Source of the DNA: Sulfuricystis thermophila
GTDB taxonomy: Bacteria > Pseudomonadota > Gammaproteobacteria > Burkholderiales > Rhodocyclaceae
Length of the DNA: 64,000 nt
Assembly: GCF_004323595.1 (NCBI RefSeq)
Contig: NZ_AP019373.1
Coordinates: 310,001 to 374,000 of the forward strand
Direction: 5' to 3'
Shown here: positions 1-8,220 of the stretch, in pieces
How positions within the stretch are numbered: position 1 is the stretch's first letter
How the letters are laid out: every line of letters starts with the position of its first letter
Position numbers and translations under genes: made by a program
The notes under the pieces: model-generated
Database searches by the model: none
Seen by the model: only the letters and a program-made list of their open reading frames with translations
What the model was told of the DNA's origin: nothing

Positions 1-1016
1 CTATCGAAGGCATGAGAGCAAGGTGCGCATTGGGCATCTGGTTTGATGATTATCGAGTTCGGCCCCAGAGGACGTTGATCATCGGCATCGGCCGGGCCCA
101 TGATGTCGATGACTGGCACATCGAGAGCATCCGCTAGGTAGGTTACCCCTGAGTCCACGCCGATATAGGCGTCGAGAGTACTGAGCAATGCGGCTAGCTC
201 CTCTAGCTGCCATTCTCCGGTGGTGTTAATCACACGTTCGCCTACCAACTTGTTCTGTAAATCTGCAGCGGTCTGTCGATCGCGCTCCGTGCCAATGAGA
301 ACGAGCGTGGCATCAGTGGCAGCAAGGATTGCTGCTGCTAGCTCGAGTAGGCTTGTAGTGGGCAACGACTTCATCGGGTTTCCGGCGCTGATACCAAGGC
401 CGATGTATTGGCCGAGTCCATCTTTACGAATTTTTGCTGCCTTTTGTTGTGCATGGATTGGCGGAGCGGGCACCTCGTTGCGCATCGATAATAATTGTGG
501 AGTGACTTCGATCCCTAACCCTGACAAAGCATGCAACGCAGTTTCGCGGAACAAACGACCATGCAGATGCTGTATTCCATGACTCAAGAATGGCCAAGCG
601 ATTCTTGCTATACCGATGCGACGGTCGGGAAGCAAGGAGATGCGCCTTGGAATACATGCCCAGAGCGGGACGAGATAGGTTGCTAGATTGGGGCTGAGAA
701 CCAAAATGCTGTCAAAGCGGCGCCTCAAGAGACGATAAAACCAAATTTTTCCTCGCCAGCCTCTAAAGCCATGTGCAGGGAGAGTAACGACCTCGTCGAT
801 CGAATCGAGATGCTGTGCCAGAGGTAAATTTACTGAATGAATCAATCCCGTTACGTGCGCATTAGGAATGTGTATGCGCAGTGCCCGGAATACTGGTGTC
901 GAATTGATGAAATCGCCTATTTTTGCAGTTTGTACGATCAGGATGCGCTTTGGCTTTTGATGCTGCTTTATCCGACAACTAAGCCAAAGCACAGGGGAAG
1001 CAATCCAGGTCAGCAT
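1..1016 (-). CDS. Glycosyltransferase family 9 (heptosyltransferase-like), C-terminus cut by window edge
   Basis: An open frame runs from an ATG at 1016 to the left edge (338 codons, no stop). The N-terminus holds the GT9 pattern 'ILIVQTAKIGDFINSTPVFR' (about residues 25-44). The C-terminal part has 'YIGVDSGVTYLADAL' and then 'GPADADDQRPLGP', the nucleotide-sugar domain signature of ADP-heptose:LPS heptosyltransferases, followed by a 'CAPCSHAF' cysteine motif also typical of GT9 enzymes. It probably adds a heptose or another sugar to LPS core or a surface glycan on the cytoplasmic face of the inner membrane. The ATG overlaps the stop of the upstream GT4 gene (ATGCTGA), so translation is likely coupled. 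Codons are richer in A/T than in genes beyond 4 kb. The acceptor cannot be named. Confidence 0.86.
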   Translation of the reverse strand, partial: MLTWIASPVLWLSCRIKQHQKPKRILIVQTAKIGDFINSTPVFRALRIHIPNAHVTGLIHSVNLPLAQHLDSIDEVVTLPAHGFRGWRGKIWFYRLLRRRFDSILVLSPNLATYLVPLWACIPRRISLLPDRRIGIARIAWPFLSHGIQHLHGRLFRETALHALSGLGIEVTPQLLSMRNEVPAPPIHAQQKAAKIRKDGLGQYIGLGISAGNPMKSLPTTSLLELAAAILAATDATLVLIGTERDRQTAADLQNKLVGERVINTTGEWQLEELAALLSTLDAYIGVDSGVTYLADALDVPVIDIMGPADADDQRPLGPNSIIIKPDAQCAPCSHAFD

Positions 1017-2224
1017 GAGCCAGAACATGCAGCCTCCCCAAGGTGTCTTTCTACGCCACTCACGTAATTCTCGATCGAGAATCTCTCTCGCACACGCTTT
1101 TGGCCAGCAATACCCATTTGGGTGCGCAATTCATTTTTGGTCAACAATTCAGCCAAGGCCATGGCCAAACGGTCGATATCGCCATGTGGATAAAGAAATC
1201 CGGTTTCACGATCGACGACGAGTTCTCGGGAACCGACAGCATTGGCTGCAACGACGGGTTTGCCGAGGAGCATTGCCTCAAGGATGACGCGGGGCAAGCC
1301 TTCGCGGCTCGATGCTAGTACGAAAACATCCATCGCTGCAACGAGCGAAAGGGGGTCTTCCTTGAAACCGGTGAAATGGACTCTTTCCGATATTTTCAAA
1401 TCATTCGCAAGAGCCTGTAACGCGGTGGCTTCCGGCCCTTCGCCAACGATCATCACATGTGCACGTAATCCGTACTCATCTTCGAGTTTAGCAACCGCCA
1501 GTAGCAAATCTGAAACCGATTTGCGTTTGACAAGCTGCCCAACCGTGCCGATGATCAATTGATCTTCTGAAACGCCATCGGGAAGACAAGGAGCGGGAAC
1601 TGTTTGCGCAATATCGATGCCGTTATGAACAATAGAAAGCTTTTCCACAACGATTCCTTGCACTTTAAGAGAATCCGCTACACCTTGCGAGACGCATATG
1701 ATCCGCTTGGCTAGACGATTGACGATAGAGATTTCCTCTGCATTCAGGCGTGTGTCGATGCGACAGTGCTGTACCACCGGCACATTAGCGATTTCCGCTG
1801 CCAGATAGCCTTCCAGATTCGAGGAAGGCTGATTGTTGAGATAGAGCAGATCGAAACGGCCATCGCGGATCAGTACACCGATTCGCTGGGCATTGGGCTT
1901 GATTCGCCAGCGCTTTTCGATGGTAAAGAGTATTTTTTCGCGCCAGTCGCGCCGGATGCGCAATAAGCCGCGTGCCAACTCCTTGCCAATCTTCGCCCAC
2001 AGCGGCTGTTTCTCACGGGGTAATACGATGAGCGGGACACCGATTCTGGCCAATTCCTCCGACAAATGCGGCCCGTCTCTTCCCTTGCGATAGTCCGAGT
2101 AAAAGCAGCAGGTGACAGAAAAGCGCCGACGGTCCAGCCGCTTGAGCAGCTCCATCATGCTGTTCGTGCCACCTCCCCATTCGTGGCCGGTATCGAGGAG
2201 CAATATTCTTATTCTTTCTTGCAT
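1010..2224 (-). CDS. Glycosyltransferase family 4
   Basis: 404 residues with the GT-B fold layout of GT4 retaining transferases. A glycine-rich N-terminal loop 'GHEWGGGTNSMM' (about residues 13-24) is followed by 'VGQLVKRKSVSDLL' at the start of the nucleotide-binding half and the donor-site motif 'SREGLPRVILEAMLLGKPVV' with the E-x7-E glutamates (about residue 310). It should transfer a sugar from a nucleotide donor during LPS or capsule-type glycan assembly. The start at 2224 lies inside the 3' end of the preceding GT9 gene (16-base overlap), and the end overlaps the next GT9 start, so it belongs to the same operon. Base composition is lower in G+C than in the operon's promoter-proximal genes. 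Donor and acceptor are unknown. Confidence 0.88.
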   Translation of the reverse strand: MQERIRILLLDTGHEWGGGTNSMMELLKRLDRRRFSVTCCFYSDYRKGRDGPHLSEELARIGVPLIVLPREKQPLWAKIGKELARGLLRIRRDWREKILFTIEKRWRIKPNAQRIGVLIRDGRFDLLYLNNQPSSNLEGYLAAEIANVPVVQHCRIDTRLNAEEISIVNRLAKRIICVSQGVADSLKVQGIVVEKLSIVHNGIDIAQTVPAPCLPDGVSEDQLIIGTVGQLVKRKSVSDLLLAVAKLEDEYGLRAHVMIVGEGPEATALQALANDLKISERVHFTGFKEDPLSLVAAMDVFVLASSREGLPRVILEAMLLGKPVVAANAVGSRELVVDRETGFLYPHGDIDRLAMALAELLTKNELRTQMGIAGQKRVRERFSIENYVSGVERHLGEAACSGSC

Positions 2225-3363
2225 GCCGATCTTTCCAGTATTTGAGAGACGGCGCTGACGACCTCATCGACGGTGATGTTGGCCATACAAATCGGTTCTG
2301 GGTAGGTGCAACGCTTCGATAAACAGGGATTGCAAGTCCGCCATTTCCGAATGATCAGGTGACGATCAAGATCGTAGGCAGGCCCTGAGCGTGATGGGTC
2401 AGAGACGGCAAATAGCGCGACGACTGGGGTGCCGATGGCGACGGCAAGATGCATAGGGCCTGTGTCGCCAGTGACGAGTACCTTTGCTTTTTTCAGCAAA
2501 GTGGGTAATGCGTGCAATGGAAGTTCGCCGGCGCTCGCCCAGGCAAGGCGGGAATTGCCGAGGCTACTTTCATTGATCGTGGCAGTGATTTCTTCACAGA
2601 GAGGCCGCTCCTTTGGCGAGCCCGTGACGATAAATCGCAAATCAGGTCGGCTTTGCAGTAATTGCAAAGCTGCCTCGATGAATCGTGCTTTTGGCCAGCG
2701 CCGGCTGGTAGTCGAGGCGCCGGGCTGTAAAGCAATGATTGGTGCTGAAAGCAATCCGACTTTCTTCAGCCATTCCTCAGCAAGTTGTTCGCCATCCTGA
2801 TGAGGCGGAACCACCATCCGTCGATCAAAGGGTTCTTTAGCCCCCGCTAGTCGGACAACGGCCAGTCGCTGGTCAATGCCATGACCCAAGTCTTCCCAGC
2901 GATACTTTGGTGTTGGGTTCGAGAGCAGAAAGCTCCACGAATTGGTATTCGGTAGTTTGAAAATGTGTCGAGCGCCCGAAAGATAGGCGAGCGGAGTCGC
3001 TTGTGGTTCATTGCCATGCAGGATGACTGCAAGATCATAACCCTTCAGTCGTCTTACTGCGGTGAGGAATTGTGCCCACTTGTTGTTGTAGGGAAAGAGT
3101 TCGTTGACATCAGGAAAACCTTCGAAGAGTCCAAGCAGTGATGGATGAATGGCCCAGGTAATATGCGCTTCGGGATAGGTTAAGCGCAAGGCCCGTAGTG
3201 CAGGGGTGGAGAGCAGCGAGTCTCCCAATGCCGTGCACGAAATTGCCAAAATTCTGCGAATGGCGGGTGTGCCGAGCTCTTCGAGCGGACGTGGTCGTTT
3301 GTCCCTGTTTCGTTGCCATTTCAACCAGAGGTAAAACAGTCCTTTCAATGGCGCAAATTGCAT
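2209..3363 (-). CDS. Glycosyltransferase family 9, ADP-heptose:LPS heptosyltransferase-like
   Basis: 384 residues. 'ILAISCTALGDSLLSTPALR' (about residues 39-58) is the N-terminal GT9 motif. 'IALQPGAS...RRWPKARF' is the donor-binding start of the second domain, and 'VTGDTGPMHLAVAIGTPVVA' (about 300-319) matches the classic D-[TS]-GPMH-A-A heptosyltransferase signature. A 'CNPCLSKRCTYPEPICM' cysteine cluster follows, as in many WaaF/WaaQ relatives. It likely acts on the inner core or a related surface glycan. The ATG at 3363 directly abuts the stop of the deacetylase gene (TAA at 3366-3364). This gene and the two downstream of it form the lower-GC end of the operon. Confidence 0.88.
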   Translation of the reverse strand: MQFAPLKGLFYLWLKWQRNRDKRPRPLEELGTPAIRRILAISCTALGDSLLSTPALRALRLTYPEAHITWAIHPSLLGLFEGFPDVNELFPYNNKWAQFLTAVRRLKGYDLAVILHGNEPQATPLAYLSGARHIFKLPNTNSWSFLLSNPTPKYRWEDLGHGIDQRLAVVRLAGAKEPFDRRMVVPPHQDGEQLAEEWLKKVGLLSAPIIALQPGASTTSRRWPKARFIEAALQLLQSRPDLRFIVTGSPKERPLCEEITATINESSLGNSRLAWASAGELPLHALPTLLKKAKVLVTGDTGPMHLAVAIGTPVVALFAVSDPSRSGPAYDLDRHLIIRKWRTCNPCLSKRCTYPEPICMANITVDEVVSAVSQILERSACKKE

Positions 3364-4206
3364 TTACGCCCCCCGCAGCGCCAAATAAGCCGTTGCCAAC
3401 CAAGGTCGACGATAGATCTCGATGCGCTTGCCAAACCACCTTCCATCACGGTTCTTGATGACGATGCGCGGGATGGAATCCCTGCCCATGGTTGGCATAA
3501 GCACCCCTCGTTTCGTCGTATAGCGATAACGATAGCCGAGCTTATCGGCTGTCTGGCCATAACCAGCCAAATCGAGGCCCCAAGGCCAACACAAATGCGC
3601 CGTCGTTTTTCCCAACCGTTCACGCAACGTTTCACGCGAGTCGTGCAGATCTGCAGCAAGGCGTGCGAGGCGCTTTTCGGGATCGGTTTCGATCTGGTCC
3701 CAGCGCGTATGAGTGTGCGTATGCGAATGGAACTCGAAGGTGCCGGCCGCGATCATGGCCTCGATTTCGCTCCAGCGCAGCATGACTTCATCGGCGCGGC
3801 CGCTGGCGATCAGGCGCTTGCAGGTCTTGTGATCGGGTGTGGCGGGGAGGGGTGACGTCTCGCCAGCGCAGAGTTTCGACGCGCCCGCATGGGGACGCGG
3901 CGCCCCGCCGCCGATCCAGCCGGTGACGATGAAGATGACGCCATGCAAGCCGAACTCTGCCATCACCGGATGGGCATGGACCCAGTTGTCGAGATAGCCG
4001 TCGTCGAAGGTGATGACGATGCTTTTTTCGGGCAGCGGGCTGCCGGAAAGAAAGCGCGCCAGGTCGTCGAGGCCCAGCGTGCGCCAGCCGTGCTCGGCAA
4101 GATGGCGCATCTGGGCGCGGAAGTTTTCCGGCGAGACGGTGACCAGGCCCGGGTTGGGGCTGACATGGTGATACATCAGCACGGGAACGGCTTTGGCGGT
4201 TTTCAT
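3364..4206 (-). CDS. Polysaccharide deacetylase (NodB-type, carbohydrate esterase 4)
   Basis: 280 residues. 'VLMYHHVSPNPG' (about residues 9-20) and 'IVITFDDGYLDNW' (about 62-74) carry the CE4 catalytic and metal-binding aspartates. 'FHSHTHTHTRW' (about 157-167) is the H-x3-H metal motif and 'CWPWGLDL' the later active-site loop. Such enzymes remove N-acetyl groups from envelope sugars. In glycan operons they often act on a lipid-linked sugar. No signal peptide is seen, so a cytoplasmic or membrane-face location is inferred. It overlaps the preceding GT4 stop by four bases (ATGA). The N-terminal coding part is GC-rich like the upstream genes, while the last third (3364 to about 3700) looks like the lower-GC downstream genes. 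Confidence 0.87.
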   Translation of the reverse strand: MKTAKAVPVLMYHHVSPNPGLVTVSPENFRAQMRHLAEHGWRTLGLDDLARFLSGSPLPEKSIVITFDDGYLDNWVHAHPVMAEFGLHGVIFIVTGWIGGGAPRPHAGASKLCAGETSPLPATPDHKTCKRLIASGRADEVMLRWSEIEAMIAAGTFEFHSHTHTHTRWDQIETDPEKRLARLAADLHDSRETLRERLGKTTAHLCWPWGLDLAGYGQTADKLGYRYRYTTKRGVLMPTMGRDSIPRIVIKNRDGRWFGKRIEIYRRPWLATAYLALRGA

Positions 4207-5288
4207 CGTGTCTCGATGAGACTTTCATAGACGTCGAGCATGCCGGCGACCATCGCCAGACGCGAAAAGCGTTGGCGGACTTTTTCGCGTGCGGCTTCGC
4301 CCAGGGCGCGCCGCCGCGCGGGATCGGCCAAGAGGGCGATGATCGCCTCGGCCAAAGTCGGTGGATCATGGACCGGCACCAAGAGGCCGGTCTTGCCGTC
4401 GTCGATCACTTCCGGGACGCCGTCGACGCGGCTGCCGATGGCGGCAAGCCCCATGGCGCCGGCTTCGACGAAGGCGGTGCCAAGCGCTTCCTGATGGGTA
4501 GGCAGGACGAACAGGTCGAGGCTGGCGAGCACATTCACGACATCGCGCCGCAGGCCGAGCAGATGGACGTATGCGCCGAGTTGCAGTTCGGCGATGCGCC
4601 GCTCGAGGTTGGCGCGTTGCGGGCCGTCGCCGGCGAACACGAAGTGCGTATCGGGAAAGCGCGCCAGCACCGCGGGGATCGCTTCGAGCAGCTCGGCATG
4701 CCCTTTCTTTCTGCGCAGGATCGCCACCGTGCCGACGAGGGGCGCGTTTTCCGGCAGGCCGAGCTCGGCGCGCAACGTGCCCCCACCGGCAGGCGCGACA
4801 TAGCGTGTCAGATCGATGCCGGTATGCACGGTCGAGATGCGTTCAGCGGGAATGCCGGCCGAGGCGAGCGCGCGCGCGACATGGTGGCTGACCGCGACGA
4901 CGTGATCGGGGAGCACGCTGTAGGTGAAACGTGAGGTGATCGGCAGCGCGAGGTGACGGGTGCGCACGATGCATGGGCGGCGCATGAGCGAGCGGGCGGC
5001 CATGCCGGCGAGTTGGGTGTCACGGCCGCTGTGGGTATTGACCACGTCGGGGCGCACATGAGCCATGATGCGGCGCAAGCCGAGGATGGCCGGCAGATCG
5101 ATGGCCAAGCGCATCGGCGTTTCGAACACGGGGAAACCCGCCTCGCGCGCCCGCGCGCCGAGCCGCGCGCCCGGCTGGCAAATGATGAGCGCCGTATGGC
5201 CGAGCTCGCGTAAGCCGAGCATCTCGTTGAGGGTGCGGTTTTCCTGACCGCCCCAGCCGAGCGAGGATTCCGTATGGAGGACGATCAT
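4203..5288 (-). CDS. Glycosyltransferase family 4
   Basis: 361 residues. 'MIVLHTESSLGWGGQENRTL' is the N-terminal GT4 glycine loop. 'VGTVAILRRKKGHAELLEAI' opens the donor domain, and 'LPTHQEALGTAFVEAGAMG' (about 266-284) is the E-x7-E donor motif. The motif carries QEALGTAFVEA rather than the commoner EGLP form, as in some lipid-linked glycan transferases. It overlaps msbA upstream (5285-5288) and the deacetylase downstream (4203-4206) by four bases each, so it is translated within the envelope operon. It is likely an LPS core or related glycan transferase. The exact linkage cannot be read from sequence. Confidence 0.88.
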   Translation of the reverse strand: MIVLHTESSLGWGGQENRTLNEMLGLRELGHTALIICQPGARLGARAREAGFPVFETPMRLAIDLPAILGLRRIMAHVRPDVVNTHSGRDTQLAGMAARSLMRRPCIVRTRHLALPITSRFTYSVLPDHVVAVSHHVARALASAGIPAERISTVHTGIDLTRYVAPAGGGTLRAELGLPENAPLVGTVAILRRKKGHAELLEAIPAVLARFPDTHFVFAGDGPQRANLERRIAELQLGAYVHLLGLRRDVVNVLASLDLFVLPTHQEALGTAFVEAGAMGLAAIGSRVDGVPEVIDDGKTGLLVPVHDPPTLAEAIIALLADPARRRALGEAAREKVRQRFSRLAMVAGMLDVYESLIETR

Positions 5289-7060
5289 GCCGCGCCTTCT
5301 GCAAACTGCAGCCGGTAAAGCCGCGCGTAAATCCCGCCTTGGGCGAGCAGCTCGGCGTGGGTGCCGGATTCGACGATGCGCCCCTGGTCGAGCACGACGA
5401 TGCGGTCGGCATTTTCGATCGTCGACAGGCGGTGGGCGATCACCAGTGTGGTGCGGTGCTTCATCAGCTCGTCGAGCGCGGCCTGCACGGCGCGTTCGGA
5501 TTCGTTGTCGAGCGCCGAGGTGGCTTCGTCGAGGATCAGGATCGGCGCGTTCTTGAGCAATGCGCGCGCAATCGCGATGCGCTGCCGCTGACCGCCGGAG
5601 AGCTTGACGCCGCGTTCGCCGACACGGGTCTGATAGCCCTGCGGCATGGCCATGATGAAGTCGTGCGCATGGGCGGCGCGCGCAGCGGCTTCGATGTCGG
5701 CCTGGGGCGTATTTGCCAGTGTCCCATAGGCGATGTTGGCGGCTACGGTGTCGTTGAAGAGCACGACCTCCTGGCTCACCAGGGCGATGTTGGCGCGCAG
5801 CGAGGCGAGGGTGAGTGTCTCGATCGGCTGACCGTCGATCAGGATGCGGCCCTGTTCGAGAGGATAGAAACGCGGCAGCAGGTTGGCCAGCGTCGTTTTG
5901 CCGCTGCCCGAGGCGCCGACCAGGGCGACGGTTTCTCCGGGACGGATCGTCAGGCTGAGATTTTCGAGGGCGGGTCGTTCGCTGCCAGGATAACGGAAAG
6001 TGACGTTCTCGAAGACGAGTTCGCCACAGGCGCGTGGCAGCTCCAGGGTGCCGTCATCGGGCTCCGGAGTTTCGTCGAGGAGCTGAAAGACGCTTTCGGC
6101 CGCGGCCAGCCCGCGTTGCAGTGGCGCATTGACGTCGGCCAGGTGCTTGAGTGGAGCGAGCAGCATCAGCATCGCGGTGATGAAGGAGACGAAGCTGCCG
6201 ACCGTGGTTTGCGCTTCGGCGGACTGCAGCAGTGCGGTGTAGATGACGATGCCGACGGCAATGGCGGTGAATAGCTGCACGAAGGGTACGATGGCCGCCG
6301 CCGCGACGGCCTGACGCATGTTTTGACCGCGCAAATACTGGTTCGCCTGCAGAAAACGCCGCGCCTCGTAGTCCTGGCCGCCGAAGATCTTGACGATTTT
6401 CTGACCGCCGATGGCTTCTTCGAGGATGTGGGAAAGGGTGCCCATCGCATGCTGCGATTGGCGGCTGGCGCGCCGCAATCGGCCGCTGAAGGCCTTCACG
6501 ACCAGCGCGATTAGCGGACCGACGGCGAGTGCGACCAGTGTGAGCTGCCAGTTGAGCCAGAACAGCCAGGCCAACAGCCCGACTATGGTGAGGGAATCGC
6601 GCACCAAGGTCGTCAGTGCCGAGGTCGCCGCACCGGTGACGTTCGAGACATCGTAGGTGATGCGCGACATCAACGCGCCGGTGCTCTGGTTGTCGTAGTA
6701 GCGCGTCGGCAGGCGCAGCACCTTGTCGAACATCGCCACGCGCAGATCCATCACGACATGGTTCGTCACCCACGCCATCAGGTAACCACCGGAAAACGAC
6801 AGGATGCCGCGCAGCAGGAAGATGCCGACGATGGCGATCGGCGCGATCCACAGGTCATTGCGTGCCTGACCCGAAAAGCCCTTGTCGAGCAACGGTTTCA
6901 TCAATGCCGGAAACAGCGGCTCGGTAGCCGCCAGCAGCACCATGCAGACCAGCGCCAGCGCAAACCCTTGCCAATAGGGGCGCACATGGCCGAGCAGGCG
7001 CAGATACATCTGCGCGCTGCTGGCGACGGAAGGGGGAGCCTTGGATTTCCTGGCGGGCAT
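5285..7060 (-). CDS. msbA: Lipid A export ABC transporter, ATP-binding/permease protein MsbA
   Basis: 591 residues from the ATG at 7060; the frame is open 34 codons further, but 'MPARKSKAPP' is the natural start. The N-terminal half is the six-helix type 1 exporter domain ('SFSGGYLMAW', 'LRLPTRYYDNQSTGALMSRI'). The C-terminal half is an ABC ATPase with Walker A 'GASGSGKTTL', signature 'LSGGQRQRIAIARA', Walker B 'ILILDEATSALD' and switch histidine 'VIAHRLSTI'. It works as a homodimer flipping lipid A-core across the inner membrane. Its place in the middle of a core-glycosyltransferase operon fits that role. It lies 35 bases downstream of the WaaG-like gene and overlaps the next GT4 by four bases. 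Confidence 0.94.
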   Translation of the reverse strand: MPARKSKAPPSVASSAQMYLRLLGHVRPYWQGFALALVCMVLLAATEPLFPALMKPLLDKGFSGQARNDLWIAPIAIVGIFLLRGILSFSGGYLMAWVTNHVVMDLRVAMFDKVLRLPTRYYDNQSTGALMSRITYDVSNVTGAATSALTTLVRDSLTIVGLLAWLFWLNWQLTLVALAVGPLIALVVKAFSGRLRRASRQSQHAMGTLSHILEEAIGGQKIVKIFGGQDYEARRFLQANQYLRGQNMRQAVAAAAIVPFVQLFTAIAVGIVIYTALLQSAEAQTTVGSFVSFITAMLMLLAPLKHLADVNAPLQRGLAAAESVFQLLDETPEPDDGTLELPRACGELVFENVTFRYPGSERPALENLSLTIRPGETVALVGASGSGKTTLANLLPRFYPLEQGRILIDGQPIETLTLASLRANIALVSQEVVLFNDTVAANIAYGTLANTPQADIEAAARAAHAHDFIMAMPQGYQTRVGERGVKLSGGQRQRIAIARALLKNAPILILDEATSALDNESERAVQAALDELMKHRTTLVIAHRLSTIENADRIVVLDQGRIVESGTHAELLAQGGIYARLYRLQFAEGAA

Positions 7061-7095
7061 CTGGGAAACGGGCAAAAACCCGGGTGAAACCGAGA

Positions 7096-8220
7096 TTATA
7101 GACGGCCGGCTTGCCCGGCCCTCGGCGCCCCGGCCAGGCAACGCTGGTAGAGGTCCAGCCATTGCGCCGTCATTGCCGCGGGCGTGAGCGCAGCGACGCT
7201 TTCCCGCGCCACCGCTCGCAACACATCGGCATCGCCAGCGAGCAGGGCGTCGAGCGCAGCGGCGAGCGCCACCGGGTCGCGCGCGGCGCAGACGGCGCCA
7301 TTTTCACCGGGGCGGATCAGCTCGGCCGCGCCGCAATTTTCCGTCGTCACCACCGGCAGGCCGCAGGCCAAGGCTTCCAGCGCGGCGTTCGGCAGCGGGT
7401 CGTAAATCGTCGGCAGGCAGAATAGATCCGCCGCCGCGTAAAAGGGGCGCACGTCGCTCTGCGCACCCAGGAAACGCACCCTTTCGGCGACGCCGAAGCG
7501 CAGGGCCAGTCGCCGGTAACGCGCTTCATGTTTGTCACGGCCGACGATCCAGGCTTCGGCGCTACGGGTATTCATCTGCGCGAGCGCCTCGATCAGGGTC
7601 GCCACCCCTTTCCGTTCATAGCCGGAACCGACGTAGAGGATCACCGGTGCCGTCTCGCCAGCGCCGAGTTTGGCACGTGTGACTTGGCGATACTCCGCGC
7701 GCAGACCGGGGTGGAAATGCGCAAGATCGACGCCGTTGTAGATGACGTGAAGCTTTCCCGTCGTCTCCGGAAAGCGCCGCGCGATGTCGTTGGCCACCAT
7801 CTTTGAGTTGCAGATCACGGCGCGCAAGTCGGGATGGCGGAACATTGCCGCCTCGGCGGCCAGCGTGTAGCGATGCCAGGGCGAGAGGCGCCAAGGCTTG
7901 GTGGACAATTCGAGCCAGGTGGCATGTACGCCGTCACCGGCGCGAAAAATGTGGCAGCCGGGGATACGTTCGTGGCTTTGCACGAGATCATAGCGGTCGG
8001 CGGCGATGATCTTTTGCACGCAGCGGGCGAAGCTCCAGTCGCGCCAGGTGCGGCCGAGATAGAAGGGATCGCATGCGATCCCATTGGCATCGCCTTGCCA
8101 GGCGCGCGCAATGATGTCGACCGTCACGCCCTGGGCGCGCAGCGCATCGAGCGCCTGGGCGACGAAACGCTCGGCGCCGCCATAGGGCGTGTATTTTTGG
8201 CGCACGATCGCAATTTTCAC
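7096..8220 (-). CDS. Glycosyltransferase family 4, WaaG-like LPS core transferase
   Basis: 374 residues from a GTG at 8220 that overlaps the heptosyltransferase stop (GTGA). It starts 'KIAIVRQKYTPYGGAERF', then 'DLVQSHERIPGCHIFRAGDG', both resembling WaaG (UDP-glucose:heptosyl-LPS glucosyltransferase). 'VILYVGSGYERKGVATLIEA' and 'LPTIYDPLPNAALEALACG' give the donor-domain start and the C-terminal donor motif, here in the DPLPNAALEA form. One copy of the dispersed 24-bp repeat (7648-7671) is read in frame as LGAGETAP just before the 'VILYVGSG' strand. The gene is the second of the operon and likely adds the first hexose to the heptose region. Function is inferred from family and context. Confidence 0.87.
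   Translation of the reverse strand: MKIAIVRQKYTPYGGAERFVAQALDALRAQGVTVDIIARAWQGDANGIACDPFYLGRTWRDWSFARCVQKIIAADRYDLVQSHERIPGCHIFRAGDGVHATWLELSTKPWRLSPWHRYTLAAEAAMFRHPDLRAVICNSKMVANDIARRFPETTGKLHVIYNGVDLAHFHPGLRAEYRQVTRAKLGAGETAPVILYVGSGYERKGVATLIEALAQMNTRSAEAWIVGRDKHEARYRRLALRFGVAERVRFLGAQSDVRPFYAAADLFCLPTIYDPLPNAALEALACGLPVVTTENCGAAELIRPGENGAVCAARDPVALAAALDALLAGDADVLRAVARESVAALTPAAMTAQWLDLYQRCLAGAPRAGQAGRL
7648..7671 (+). repeat. Dispersed 24-bp repeat, copy 1 (inside waaG-like gene)
   Basis: TGCCGTC followed by the core GCCAGCGCCGA and a GTTT tail; one difference from the majority sequence. In the host gene (minus strand) it encodes LGAGETAP. See the finding on the repeat family. Confidence 0.9.
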
